Shown: positions 34,930 to 53,085, counted from the stretch's first letter. The stretch: 64,000 nucleotides of DNA from Bryopsis sp. KO-2023 (GCA_030272585.1 BSYQ01000006.1:1885001-1949000), one strand, 5' to 3'. Notes: a model not told the origin generated them from the letters alone. Program-made: numbers and translations.

Positions 34930-35522
34930 ATGAATTCAAGGGCCGTGTTCATTTGGTCCATGATGGTTGTAGTCTCCTGTGCTCTTGCTGAGCAGCAAAG
35001 AGGTACTTTCGGAAATGCTTCATTCCTCACAAGTCAGACTTTAACCAATCAGCAGAACTTATGGAGAAACTGTTTGGGCTTTCAGGTTGCAATTTGCGCT
35101 TCTCCGAGGAGGTGGAAAGGTTCAGGTCTGATCTCATGGAAATGCTGGGGGATAGGCCAGTGAGCTGCGACAGCTATCCGATCAAGCTTTTCCCATGTTT
35201 GTTTTGTGAATGCCAAGAAGAATGGGCAATGGAGAAGGAACCAGGGACACCGCGTGGTTACGAGTGCAGATGGCGTGGAGTGATAACAGACGGACCCGCA
35301 GACATATCCCGTCTTTCTGCAGAAACCAGACGCAGCCGTCTGCCCTATTCTCAAAGTACTTGGAGGGAGCAAGTTGAACGCCGAGTGAATGAAATATCGA
35401 GCATTCCTTTTATTGGTCGCCCTTTGGGCGATATTCTGAGGGACCCCAGAACCGGCGAGCTTTTTTTGATCCAAACGGAGGATATAGAGGTTGAGAGAAT
35501 CGAAGAGAAAGCCAGGAAGTGA
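34930..35522 (+). CDS. small secreted protein of unknown function
   Basis: Exon 1 (34930-35002) is an ER signal peptide (MNSRAVFIWSMMVVVSCALA). Donor AGAG|GTACTT and acceptor CTTTCAG|GTTGC remove an 83-nt intron in phase 1. Exon 2 (35086-35522) gives GCNLRFSEEVERFRSDLMEM, DSYPIKLFPCLFCECQEEW, YECRWRGVITDG and SIPFIGRPLGDILRDPRTGE, ending in a charged tail. Total 169 residues; the mature part has six Cys, four of them in CDSYPIKLFPCLFCEC. I do not recognise the family. Without the intron an ATG at 35061 would give a shorter protein lacking the signal peptide; the spliced model is preferred because the phases match and the leader is convincing. Confidence 0.6.
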
Positions 35523-35793
35523 AAACGTAGTGATGGGATGATGCAGTGATGCAGTTCAGCTGTATTGTTTAGCTTTAAGATTGTCAACGATTCAAGGGTG
35601 TGCCTGCGTAAGGATAAAAGATGCAGAAAGAAGCACTCCATTTCTACTGGTGCTCTCCAAATTAAACAAACAAACAACATTACATTCACCTTGCAAGCAA
35701 ACGAATGCGCTCATTTGTTTCATATGAGGAAATTACACTGTCTGTGGAGGGAAAATATTTTCACAATTAATTGCACTCTGTCCATTCGCGAAT

Positions 35794-35884
35794 GCTTAAA
35801 ATCAATAAATATTTATTGATTTTAAGCAAGACACCATGTGCTTGTTCAATGTTGGTGTCTTGCTTAAAATCCCCGTTAACGGGG
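35794..35884. repeat. three stacked perfect palindromes
   Basis: 35794-35827 is a perfect 34-nt palindrome centred on AAATATTT. 35818-35836 and 35853-35871 are perfect 19-bp inverted repeats (GATTTTAAGCAAGACACCA) with a 16-nt spacer, and the left arm reuses the right arm of the first. 35871-35884 is CCCCGTTAACGGGG. The cluster begins about 270 bp past the stop of the secreted protein gene. Confidence 0.85.
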
Positions 35885-36861
35885 GTTTCCTCTTGGCAAA
35901 GATATTGGGCGTCTACACATGTTGGGTTTCATGATGTTTGTTTGTCCCTGATTGATTAAATGAACGACTTTCGAATAGACTGATTGCAAAATTATGACCA
36001 TCTCCTTGCCAAAACGCCCCGCGCACTGCACTACTACAGTGACTGCAGTCAAAGCTTTTAGTTTTCATGGGCAAACGTTCCTGAGATGTTGACTGTTTTT
36101 GTTGAAAAAATTTTGATTCCTTGCGTGAGACAACAAAAGAGTGGGTTGAAAATATTTGAAGACCCCCAAAAAGCCCATAACAATGCTTGAATGAACTGTA
36201 TTCCCATTTCTCAGCAAAACGAAAGCTCTTGTTCTTCTTTCTTTCAACCTTAAAAAAAATTCCTAAGCACCAATTCCCTCTATTTATTGAATCTCCCTTT
36301 TTTATTCAAGTAGAAAAGTTTCCAAGGGGTTGACCCCCCCCCCAAAAAAAAATAAAAAAATTACATGTGCATATCCTTGTTTGCTTCGTTGATCAACTTC
36401 ATGAAGTACGCTGTGGATTTGAGCGTCCAGAGCGCTGTGAATTTTTGTGTATTTTCACACCACAGCCTCCACTGGATTGTTCGTTAGTCCGCAGTTCTTT
36501 TCAACTTTTTGGATCCTTGTCTCGTGGGATCTATTTATTGTGCGAACGAGTGAGGCCAACAAAAGCAACAATCACAACCCACAGATACCCTCCAACATGC
36601 TGGATAAGACAAAAAACAGACAAGCATCGAATTACATTGTGATGCTCAAGACACAACAAGGAAAAAAAAAAAAACTTTTAGAGTTGAATGTTTGAAAAGA
36701 CCTTGGGGTGTGGCTGTGTGCCAACACACATGACAATCAGACCGATTTCTGAAACAAATCAAAAGAATCTTGTGTCTGTCTCACGCGCGCTCGAGAATCT
36801 GTCTCTTTGTGGACTTTCCTGCTCCACGATCTGTTTCTGGTTCTTGCGCGACTGGCGACCC

Positions 36862-42456
<5,595 letters not shown>

Positions 42457-44024
42457 GGCAGCCGTTTTTGTTCTTACTTTTTCTTGCAGAGTTGTGAATT
42501 TTTGGTAGGTGATGTTGAAGCCACCCATTGTTTTGATCGAAGGGAAATGGACGGGCTGTTCACAAAAAGGAATTTTGAGTTGGGTCAGAGATGTTTTGCT
42601 TCTGTTTTTCTTTGTAAGGAGTGGAAAACTTGACATATCCACCCCCTGTCCCTGCCCTGCCTAACTGTGATCTATGAGATGCTAATTGTTTCTCTGGAAT
42701 CGATAGCATCACAGAGAATGATGCTAATTCTCTAATTCTACTTGATGTGCATCTCAATCATGACTTTGTCTGCACTCGAAAACAAAACATGAGATCCACA
42801 AGTCTGGTAGGCTTTCTTTCCCCCAAAGTTGATTGGTTTTTCACCCCCTGGAGGATCGGGTCACCACCACCAGATCATCCGCCTAAGGCAATTCCAGGCT
42901 GCAACTCAGAGGCGTTCCACCTAGCAGCACTTCGTCTTCCAGTTTTGGAACCGATGGCAAAAACCCTCTCTCCCCTGTTTCGCCCACCCGCATCGGGATA
43001 CGCACAAGATACGATACGATATCCACGTAATCTTTGTTGCTGTGGTCATTGATACACATCCTGATTCACATCTAGCGCCCAGATACACACCGGGATTGCA
43101 TTCGACCCCGTGATCCGCAACCGGGATTGCATTCGCCTCACCATGTTTCCAAACCCACCATGTTTTTGTGCTGCTCCACGCAAACAGCGGCGATGTCTGG
43201 TGCACCCACGTGGGTTCTCCAAGGGCCCCAAGGGCCCAAATTCAGAGGACCGATGGGGGAAATGCTTTGGCGGAGTGCAGGGGCCGCTCACGACGGGGAT
43301 ATCGAACAAAACGGGGGGAAAACTTCGCCCCCCCCCCTACCACCTCTTGAATGGGCGGTGCATATCACATGGTCAGAAGACATGGAGGAGGACGGCTCGG
43401 CGAAATTTCCCCGTGGGCGCAATCTTTCAGTCAAGATTCGCTCAATCTGTCAGAATTATCAATCGCGTCGCTTTCGACACAACCTGTTCACTGGGTATCC
43501 ACCTGCTAGGTCGTTTCTTTTTCCGCTCGAGTGAATTATCTGCTCGACGAAACTTTTCACATCTAACGAAGGTCACCGCCCCACCTGCTTTCCAAGCACC
43601 AGACGTTCGTGGAAGCACGCGGCTGGGTATTCTTTTAGGTGCGCACTCGCTGGGATTCAAAAGGCAGCTGTACCTTTAGTAGTCGCTCGGCAAGAGAGCA
43701 TTACCATGAAAAACAGAACGGCCGCTGTGTGTGTGTGTGGTTTTCATCTTTCTGTGCTTTTTTCGCCGTGGGGTTGTGTGAAATTGGGTTCTTTTTTCTC
43801 CTGGTCCGTCAGCGGACCAAGGAATGACCTCCTTTGATACGGCGCATGCTTGTTTTGGCTGATTTTGTCCTGGAGAGGAAGTTCGATCAGGTTCTTGACG
43901 GGGTGTCGTTCTCTGATGGGGCCCCGCACTCTTTTCTGAGAACCCCCCCAGTCCTCCAGGGTTTGGGTTTTCGCTGAAAAGAAACAGTTCTCTGTCGCGT
44001 AGCAGGCACTTGTACATAGCAAAG
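42457..44024. other. spacer between GluRS and the kinase-fold gene
   Basis: About 1.6 kb. A 190-codon plus frame at 43110-43679 is open but rich in Pro/Arg/Gly with no domain; it lies in a locally G+C-rich stretch. A 16-bp direct repeat (ACCGGGATTGCATTCG) occurs at 43089 and 43120. No gene is supported; the part near 44000 is probably the kinase promoter and 5' UTR. Confidence 0.45.
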
Positions 44025-45849
44025 ATGTTTTGGATGCGCCTGTTCGGGGCTCGGCGCCAGATCAGCCGAAACTCGTTCGACGAGCTTGGCTTCGGTGATG
44101 AGTACGAGCCCAAGAGCAAAGGACCTCGCAAAAGCATCAGCTACGTCCCCCGAGACCTTTACGAGGGCGAGCTCGCTCCTCTGTGAGTCCCCCGCCCTGC
44201 ATTTTTCACCAACTCTGAAACACCCTAGTTCCTCCAGTATGGAGCAATCAAACAGAACGTGATTCGGTGATTCTCCGCTTGACTTTTTTTTTCGTTATGG
44301 AATTTTTTTGTGACCAGGGACGGGCCTCTTTCGCAGCGAAGGAGGTCTTCGTCGAGGAGGTCGGCGATCGATCTTAACAGACAAGATGCTTCCGTTGAGT
44401 TTGGATGCGGCACAGGACTGCGCTTGTCGGTCGACAGCGCTTGCAGCGCGAGGCAGTATCTGGGGAGCTTGCTGACCACTTACACCGACTTCATGACTAA
44501 GCACAAGGGAAAGTAGGTGTTTTCCCCTTTCTGGTGCTTTTTCTGTTTTTGTGATCATATCTAAACATAGAGTCCATTAGAGAAAAAAAAGTTTGAAAAA
44601 AAAGTGTTGAAAAATCCCTCCCTCTGTGGGAAGCAATTTTCATCCCCGGAGGCGTTTCGCAAAACTTGCTCCTGTGTGGCTCAACATGATTTCGAAAAGA
44701 TGTGGAGGGGGAGCATTTCTGCTTGTTTTTTTGGAGTTGGGTGTCCAGTTTCTGAAAGGTTGCTCGTTGTTTTTTTTTTGGCCAGGCATTCTAAGATTAT
44801 GAGGGCTACCAATCGACAAACCGGTAGCAAGGTCATTCTGAAAGTCTTTGACAAAAACCACATGAGTGCAACGCAGAGGGACGACGTGTCCAAAGAGTTG
44901 CGAATGTTGAGGAAAGCCAAGGGGTGAGTTCCTCAACCGTGAAGGATAGTTGCTTGAAACCCCTCGAAAAAAAAAAATCTGCCATGATCTGCACTTTCCA
45001 GTGTTTCCATGTCCATGGGTGTGTGTGTGTGTGTGTGTGTGTTTTTACCTTTCTTCCAATAGCTGACTGGCTGCTTTTTTTTTTCTGTGCGTTTTTCCCC
45101 TCCTAAAAACGAAACACAAAAATAGGTTTGATGGCGTTGCTCAATTGGAGGGTAGCTACGAGGACGAAAATTTTGTGAGTTTCATTATGAAAGAGATTCC
45201 AAACGGAACCCTTCTTTCCAGAACCGCCTTGGAGGGCGGCCGAATTCCCGAGGACGTGTGCGTGCGGGAGGTGGTGTTGCCTTTGGTTCAAACCATCAGC
45301 TGGCTGCACGAACACAACATCGTCCACCGCAACCTCAAACCGGAGCACATTCTCTTCGACGCGCATGGCGCGCTGAAGGTGGTCGACTTCATGTCTTCCG
45401 CCACCTTGGGGAAAGACTCCATGATCAGCCGGGAGGGCACCCTCGCATACATGGCTCCAGAAATGCTGTCGAAACCGGCTCCGGAGGAGATTTTCCACGA
45501 CGTGATTTGCAACGGGATCGACGAAGCCGATTTGCCGTCCTACGACGAAAAGGTGGATGTTTGGTCCATCGGAGTCACGATCGTGGAGTGCTTGACGGGG
45601 AGACAACCGTTTTTGGCGGACAATCCGGAGACGATGCTCAGGGTGCAAAAGCAAGAACTGCAAGGGAACGGCCAAATCGGGGTTTGGGATTTCTTGAACG
45701 ACCGGGAGATCCTCTCCATGGAGGGGAGAGATTTCCTGTCGCGCATCTTTACCGTCAACCCTGATGAACGCCCCTCCAGTGCTGACCTCCTCCAGCACCC
45801 CTGGCTGGAGCTTCTCAGTCCGACCGGGGTGGTGGATTACCACAACTGA
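44025..45849 (+). CDS. protein kinase-fold protein, probable pseudokinase
   Basis: Four exons (44025-44182, 44318-44512, 44786-44923, 45126-45849) join in phases 2, 2, 2 and give 404 residues. Residues 1-117 are basic and Ser/Arg-rich (SQRRRSSSRRSAIDL). The kinase domain starts near residue 118 with RATNRQTGSKVILKVFDK, where the Lys of the VAIK position is present but no glycine-rich loop is visible. The C-lobe has ISWLHEHNIVHRNLKPEHIL, VVDFMSSATLG, GTLAYMAPEML, VDVWSIGVTIVECLTGRQPF and PDERPSSADLLQHPWLE. HRD reads HRN, the loop Asn of KPEN is His, and DFG reads DFM. The DFG Asp and the APE motif remain. Loss of the catalytic-base Asp predicts little or no phosphotransfer, so a scaffold or allosteric role is inferred. 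It resembles CAMK/STE-type kinases in the C-lobe; closer placement is not possible by eye. Confidence 0.85.
45019..45042. repeat. (GT)12 microsatellite
   Basis: Twelve GT units in the third intron of the kinase-fold gene. Confidence 0.9.
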
Positions 45850-47146
45850 AAAGCAACTGTCGTCGTACCCCCCCTGTTTTTTTTTTTGTAGAAAAAAAGG
45901 AACTTTTTTTTTTTTCACACACATATATAAATATAAGTTGCGTTGGATCTATTTTCAAGTCGGGGATGAATGGCTAGAGAAATCAAAGAAAAAAAAAGAA
46001 AATGACAAAATTTGTGGTGGAAGCGTAAGGGAAATGCAGGGCTGGGATTATTTGTGTGTCAAGTTGGAAAAAGAAGTCGTCGGTGCAATGGAGAGAGGTG
46101 AAAAAAAAAATTAAAATTCACCGAAACACTCGATACGAAACAAGAAGTCGGGCTGTACGTGCGTAGAGTCCGACGCTCTTTCTGTGTTGCTTTATTTCAA
46201 TTGACATTACACTTTGGGAAGGCTGTCGTGGCCTGTATTGAAGAGAAAAGAAAAATTAGCAATGGTTGGAGGGGGAAAACAAAAAAGAGAAAAAAGAAAA
46301 AAAAATGGATGTGTGCGTGTCAGGGGGGTTTGATATATGGATTGAAACCCTTTTATTGAGTTTTCTCGACCCCCATATTCGTTGTTTTTTTCATTTTTTT
46401 TTTCAGTGGTTGCTTTATATTTTTTTCCCCCTTCGGACCTTAGATATCCATATTTTTTATTTCTCTTCTGATGATGTATGAGGATCGTCTTTTTTTTTTT
46501 TCCTTTTATATTTTTGAGATGCTCGTCTGACAGGAGAGTCACAGCCACAGACTCGGTCAGATCTGGGTGCAATTTGTGTTGTTCTTTTTCCTCTTTTACT
46601 TTTTTTCATTTCTGGATATCAGTTTGTTTTTGAAAATGGCAAAACTGACGTGAAAATCAAGTTGTGGAAAGAAAAAAAAAAAACGAGTGATGGAAAAAAA
46701 AAAGAAGGGAAAAAAGAAATGGAGCACAATTTGTAGCCAGCTGTCCTGTTAGGCAAGGACTGTATATCCATTCAAAGGGATGAGTGAATACCAGACGGAT
46801 TATTGTTTGATTTGTGATGAGAGCCGAAAAAAAAAAAGAAAAACAATTATTAAAAGAAGTGGAGGTTAAAAAAACACCAAAAAAAACAAACAAAAAGAGG
46901 AGTTTGTGTGGGAGGGGAGGGGGGTTCTTTGGGATGGGAAGGGCCAATGTCTATGATGTCTGAAAAAATAGATATATATTTTCTCATATATATATATATA
47001 TATCTCGCTCGTATGAATTCTTTATTTTTACACCGAAGTGTGATGCGGTTGTTCCGTGGGGATGGGCTCAGTGTGAGAATTTTTCGCTGGACCTCCTTGA
47101 CGATGGGAACCGCTTGTGTTTTTCCCCGTTTGTGGGAGTCTGTTTC

Positions 47147-47177
<31 letters not shown>

Positions 47178-49893
47178 GGTCAAGTCTGTGGTCCTGAAAG
47201 AAAGGAGAGGTGTAGAAAAAAAAAAAAAAGATGCTGGATAAATATGGTCGGCGCTGTTGATTGAGATGTTTATCCTTTTCTGAGGCTAAAAAAATTAGCT
47301 GGAAGGAAAAAAAATTTGGGTGGTGGAGAGGGGAAAAATGCGCACATAGATAAAATGGGGATATGATCGATTTCAGGAAACCTGCAGAAAGAAAAAGATT
47401 TGAGAATTGAAAAAAAAAAAAACGATCATGCTACGACGAGGAAGGGGGGAAAATATATCCGAAAATGCAAGGAAGAAGGGTTCTTGTTCGTTGGGTGGTG
47501 GTGGTGTGTTTTTTCACTATTTTCTCCTCATATGTGGTTTGGCCTTTCCTTTTTTTTTTCTTTTTGCTTCTACTCCTGCCCCCTTCCGGTTTCAAACTCC
47601 AAGAGCTCCAAAACAGAAAAAAAACATGTGATTGGAAAAAAAAAGAGGGAAAAACGAGAAAGAGTGGTATGCAGGGCGACATGGATAACATTTTGATGAA
47701 GAATTCTTTGATCCACCGAACGCTTGTTGAACGGGTGGATGAAAAGTTTGAGAAAGTGTGAAAAAGTGGGATTTGGGTCGTCAAGAAAAAAAAAAGCAAA
47801 TCTTATCAGAGGAAAAAATGAAAAAAAAAAAAAAAAGCAAAACAGAAATCGAACGTTTTGTTTTTGTCTATCTGAACTCGGAGTTTGGATTGATTTTTTT
47901 TTTCTTTTTTTTCTTCTTCTTTCACAAGGAAAGGGAAAAAAAAAACTTGGTGTGTGAGACGGTGCGAAGAACAAATTAGGGGGTTGAAAGAAAAAAAAAA
48001 ACGATGGGGTCAGGGGGGAGAAAAAGATGGGTTTTTTGAAAGAAAAAAAAATATGAGGTCATGCAGCAAAGTCTGTGTGCGTGTTTTTTCACGAATGAAC
48101 AGAAAGAAAAAAAAAAAGTTGCACAACAGCATAAACATATGAAATCACAGATGCATCTAGGCCATATAAACGACATAAAAAATATGAAAAAGAAAACAAA
48201 AATTATCAGGTTTGAAGTTTTTCTTAAAAAGGACGGGGATTTGAAAAAAAAAAAAAAAATTGGGAGAGAAAAAAATTGAACAAACAAACAACAAGAGGAG
48301 ATATGTCAAGTTTCGAGCCATTTGGCACATTTTTTGGGGAAAAAAAACAACTAAAAAAAACATCATAAACACCTCCCCTCTAAAATCAAGGTTTGTGCTT
48401 TTTTTTTTCTTATGGTATATGGGGGGATGGGGTGATGAAAAGAAGAGTGATCCCACTTAGATTTTTTTTAAAGAGGTTAGAAAGATGAGGGGAAAAAAAC
48501 ACTCTGGAGAAAGCAACAATTACAAACACTGTGAAGCCAGGGAGGGAAAATGGAGATCGTAAAATATTTACCGATATGTCTGTTTTTTTTTGTTTTTTTT
48601 GGAAAAAAGCCAGCCAGTGTTTCTGTTTGTTTTGGTTGGTTTCGATTGTGGGTTTTTTTTTTTTACCTTTTTTTTGGGGATTGCCTTATTCTTTTTTCAG
48701 CACCACGAGTTGTTACGTGTGGTTGCTGGAGAGGTGATTTTTGTTGGCTTTTTCCAAAAATCATCACAGGGATTTGGGGGGTTGGGATTAGCGTATGGGG
48801 ATCAGTCTAGAAAATGCACATGCCTTGTATAAACACAAGTTGTGGCTTTTGTGAGAAAAAGAAAGTGAATGGGTGGCCCTTCCCTCTTTGAAAAAGAAAA
48901 AAAAAGAAAAAAAATATCGAGAACATTTCCTGCAGCCTGCATTTTCAGAGTAAGGTATTCTCCACCTGGGGGTGTTTTGTTTTTGTCCGGTGAGGTTTTC
49001 TGCCAGCAGCTTTGGGAAGGTGCTGGCGAAAATATGGTGAGAGATACACTTGGGAAGGCGGGGAGTGAGTGACTCGAAAGGGAAAAAAAAGGGGGGGAGG
49101 GGCTTGAGTGAGTGAAAAGAGTGAGAGTGAAAGAGTGAGTGAAAAAGAGAGAGGGGGGGGGGGGAATGCCATCTATTGAATATATGGAAGCAAATGAATC
49201 GGCAAGAAATCCGTCTCGTATGGCGAGGGGTACATTGGTTTTGTGGCAGAGGAGAGCGAAAGCCTTTTTTGTTGTTGTTGGGATATCAGTCATGCATAGG
49301 GGTTGAGTTGGTTTTTTTTTTCGGGGTCTTGTGGTGATTCATTTCCGGTTCCTACTATGCTAAGATGCGGGGGGTCAAAATCGGGATGAAAAAAAAAAAT
49401 CACCCGGAAAAAAGAAAAATCAAAAAGCGAAGAAAGAAAAAAAAACCAACCTCTCCAAGTGCGTTGTATCGTGTTTTTTTTTTCTTTGGGAAAGGGGTGA
49501 ATGGAAGCTTTAAAAAAGAAAAAGCAGATCAAAAAGGGCGGTCCAATTTGGGTGTAGGGTGGATGCGTGCTTTGATTCTTTGATCTGCTCTGAAGGGGTA
49601 TAGAGGGATGATTTGTAACCAGCCCATTTGTTGCTGCTGTGGTTGGAAAAATAGAAAAAGAAGAAAAGCGAAACGGAAAGACGGTTTGTTCAAGTATATA
49701 TGTATCATAGTTAAAAAAAAGATGGTCAAGGAAGTGTTTTCTGTTTTTATCGCTGTGAAAACCGCACTCCAGGAAGCACCCGGATGTCGATGCCAGAAAA
49801 ATGGCTGCAAGTCGAGTTTGGCAAATGCATGATATAAATATCAGTGTTCTTGCGTGCGAAAAAGAAAATTTGATGCTTGCAAATTTCTGCAGT
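45850..49893. other. low-complexity gene-poor stretch
   Basis: About 4 kb dominated by A, T and G runs, with an (AT)n tract near 46984-47002. Frames on both strands are Phe/Lys-rich readings of homopolymers. Weak minus-strand exon-like pieces exist (near 49270-49140, 49070-48910 and 47150-47020), but they carry no motif and do not join in phase. I support no gene here. Confidence 0.4.
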
Positions 49894-50022
49894 GTTGAAT
49901 TCACATTTTTACAGTAAGAAGTATAACCCCTGTTCCGACCACAGTCCCTTCAAATACCACAAACCGGAGACCTAACTGAACAAAAAACTGCACAGCAACC
50001 ACCCATCTGAATCAGCCCTTTG
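49894..50022 (+). repeat. dispersed repeat, copy A
   Basis: Shares GTTGAATTCACATTTTTACA, CCCTTCAAATACCAC, CTGCACAGCAAC and AGCCCTTT, in the same order and spacing, with copies at 57589 and 61525. This copy has an extra A-rich insert before CTGCACAGC. Confidence 0.85.
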
Positions 50023-50468
50023 CAAAGCAGTCAATTCTGTTCACTGTTACTGACAGACAAAAATATGTATTGTTACTTCGTCCATACAACAGCGTATCGA
50101 AGCTTACAGAAAGACCCAGATGCAACCAAGAAGACGACTATATCCTTGCTGCCAAGATCCGATCTGTACTTTTAATAATCTCATTCAATTGGGTCTGACA
50201 CAACAGCATTTTTTAATCTTGAAAAATATCTTGGTGGATGGGTGGAAGCTGTCGAGAAGGTGGATCACGCGTCCTGACATAACTGCTCTGGAAATTTGAA
50301 AGCCACATCCGAAAAGTATACGAAGCTGCCCACATATGCATCCCCCACACTCCAAACGGCCTGGTTGCACACTCCAAAATCAAAATCCTTTCTTCAGGGA
50401 TGCACAACATTTGAAACAGGCATCTGAGGGCTCACAACTCCAGCGCTAGCCCGCGAAATCCACCGCAA
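50023..50468. other. 5' region of the KsgA-type gene
   Basis: About 450 bp without an exon that I can support. Presumed promoter and 5' UTR. Confidence 0.4.
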
Positions 50469-52570
50469 ATGCAGAGGGGTGTGGTGTTCTCTTCCTTGAG
50501 GGGATTGCCTGGTTCGAAGTGCGGACCGCTACGGATTCCCCTTCCCGTACGGCAGCGCGCACACTTGGGGGTTCAATACCGTAATGTCGCGTCTCGAGCC
50601 TCAGACAGCGAAGAAGTGGACGTGGGCTGGCTCTGGTCGGGGACGTCCGCCGCCACTCCGAAGATATTGCGGCGTCAAGGGATCAAACCAAAAAGGTGAA
50701 TTCGAGCGAGTGTGGTGGGAGGGGATCTGTAAGTGTAAGCGTGGTGGAATCACAGCGAACATACGATTTGCTTTTCCCTTTTTTTTATTTTCTTGCGGGA
50801 AAACATTGAGAAAAGCTGAAATATGTGTTTCTGCATGAATTTTCTCTTAAAAAAATAAAGTAAAAGAAGAGAAGAGAAGAGAGCATTGATGCAAGGCTGT
50901 TTGGTCACAGGTCATTGGGGCAGAATTTTGTGACGGATGACGGGGTGTTGGGAAAATTGGTTTCAGCGGCGGGTGTCGTTTCTGGGGAACCGGTGCTGGA
51001 GCTGGGACCCGGCACAGGAAATTTGACGAAGCACCTGATACAGGCGGGGGCCGTTGTGACCGCCGTCGAGAAAGATGACACGCTCCAAACAAAACTTGTG
51101 GAGGAGTTTGGGGACGTAAGGTTTGACCTCGAATTGGGAATGAGCGTAGCTTCATCCATTGTTTGATTTAATGTTCGAATCGCATTGTGAGTGCATGAGA
51201 GAGGGAGAATCAGAGTTGATGCGCTGAGGAAGAATTTGGATTTTGTTGGTTTGGTGCATTGAGTGGAAGGCGTTCGATAGCAGTTTCAGCGACCCATCAC
51301 AAACCCCATCACAGCTTATGAAATGTTGCATTAGTAATGTTTTGGTTTGGATGTGCATCCAGTGCATGAATGATAACTAAATATATGAGTATTTTCCCAA
51401 AACGATAAGCCGTCACAAGAACTCAACATCACAAGCAGCACATGCATGAAATGGACAAATTGCTGGCTGATTTAAAAAAAAAAAAATCAATTTTTTTTCA
51501 ATTTTTCAATTGCAGGATTTACATGTCATTCATGGAGACATCATGAAAGTAGATTTCGTTCCTGTCGTGGAAAAGATGCTGGAGGATCACCCCGACATGA
51601 CGTAAGTGTGACCAAGTGTGACCTGTGACTAAAATACAATCCAAGTGCAATGTGGTGTGACAATTGCATCAGTGCTTCCACTTTATACATTTATTTATTT
51701 TTATTTTTTTTTGGGGGGGGGGCAGGAGAGTGAGGGTGGTTGCAAACCTACCTTACAACATAACCACCGATTGCCTCCGCCGCTTGCTGCCGATGTCCGA
51801 TATTTTTTCCCACCTATGTTTCATGATTCAAGACGAAGTGGCCAAGAGGCTGTGCTTGCGAAAACCTGGTGGCACTCAATATCGCTCCATGACGATTTTC
51901 ACTCAGTACTATTCGGACCCCACCTACAAGATGAAAATCTCAAAAGGGGTTTACTATCCTCAGCCCAAGGTAGACGGCGCACTGGTGGACTTTGCCATCA
52001 AAACGGAAACCGAAAGGATGGATGTCGGGGATGATAAGACTTTCATTTCGATGGTGGGTGGTATATATATATATTTGTTTTGTTTTCCCCAAGGTGTAGA
52101 TGAGTATGCGTTGGGCTGTTTTCTGGAATGCTTCGTTGATGGGTTGAACAGAAAAAAAAGAAGAAATGCTGGTGAATTTGTGGATTTGTGCCTTTGGGCA
52201 GCACTCAAAAGAGTGACATCTATCGGTTCGACAGGTAATGCCCAGCAGGATATAACGAAGCATTTATCTCTGTGTGCCGTTTTACTTTTTTTTTATTTTT
52301 GCTGGGTTTTCTTGGGGAGGGGTTGATTTGATTTTGTACGATACGCGCTGTGGTTGTGATTCAATGTCTGTTTTTTCCTGATTATCGTAGGTCAACAAGA
52401 GCTTCGCGGAAAAACGAAAGAAGATCTCAAACAGCCTGACTCCTATGTATCCATCGGATGAGGTCCATTCCGCTTTGCGAGAATGTGGCCTGCCGGAAAC
52501 TTCCAGAGCAGAGGAACTCACTGTGGAAAACTTCGTTGAACTCTATCGCTGCTTAGCAGCAAACAGATGA
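50469..52570 (+). CDS. ksgA: KsgA/Dim1-type rRNA adenine dimethyltransferase, organelle-targeted
   Basis: Exons 50469-50695, 50911-51115, 51516-51601, 51726-52053 and 52391-52570 join cleanly in phases 2, 0, 2, 0. The first encodes a basic leader (MQRGVVFSSLRGLPGSKCGP) and ends KPK; the junction makes KRSLGQNFVTDDGVL, the family's N-terminal KxxGQNF motif. Next come VLELGPGTGNLTKHL (SAM-binding motif I), VTAVEKDD (motif II), LHVIHGDIMKVDF and RVVANLPYNITTD, the NLPY motif that holds the target adenine. IQDEVAKRL, YYPQPKVDGALVDF and NKSFAEKRKKISNSL follow. The enzyme makes dimethyladenosines near the 3' end of small-subunit rRNA. The leader and the bacterial-type sequence suggest plastid (PFC1-like) or mitochondrial ribosomes rather than the cytosolic Dim1. 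Confidence 0.92.
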
Positions 52571-53085
52571 CATTGAGTGACCGCTCCATGTGGTGAGTGG
52601 GTTTCCTTTTCCAAAAGGCAAGTTTGGATGACAGTCTTGTGTGTGGTGGTTGGGGAGGGGGATTTCTCTGGGTGGAGGAAACATACACCCCCTCATCACT
52701 CATCTTTATGGAGGGGGCATGACAAGCAATTGAACAAAGTGGAAATCAAACCCCCAATCGGCAACTCCTTGACGGAGAATCGAACTGTGGGGAGCTGGCG
52801 TTCCGAGAGGGGGGGAAGAGAAACAATTCTTGAGAGTTTGGCACCTGTTTTCTTGCCAATCCACTGTTTGCATTGGGCTATTTCTAGTTGTGCAATTCAA
52901 TGAAAAAAGAGCATGAGTAGAAAACAGGAAGAAAATCCCATCGAAGCATTCTTGTTTTGTGACGAAGTGTTTTTAAAAGTTGAACGACAAAAGCATCTAC
53001 GGACTACCACACACACAGCACTGCAATAAACATCGGACGATTTCTGAAGGAAGGAGCTTATTATATGATCCTCCCATCTGTCTAG
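52571..53085. other. convergent 3' spacer
   Basis: About 515 bp between the KsgA-type gene (+) and CSL4 (-), both ending here. No gene is seen. Confidence 0.5.

Noticed and set aside
34635..35030. Minus-strand frame of 131 codons overlapping the secreted orphan
   Set aside because: No motif; overlaps the signal-peptide exon on the other strand.
43110..43679. Plus-strand frame of 190 codons in a G+C-rich spacer
   Set aside because: No domain, compositional bias, no splice support and a poly-C run inside. More likely promoter DNA of the kinase-fold gene.
45103..45924. Minus-strand frame of 273 codons
   Set aside because: Antisense shadow of the last kinase exon, whose plus-strand reading has clear kinase motifs.
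48802..49293. Exon-like pieces on the minus strand in the 46-50 kb low-complexity stretch
   Set aside because: Peptides are separated by homopolymer readings, show no motif and do not form a consistent splice chain.
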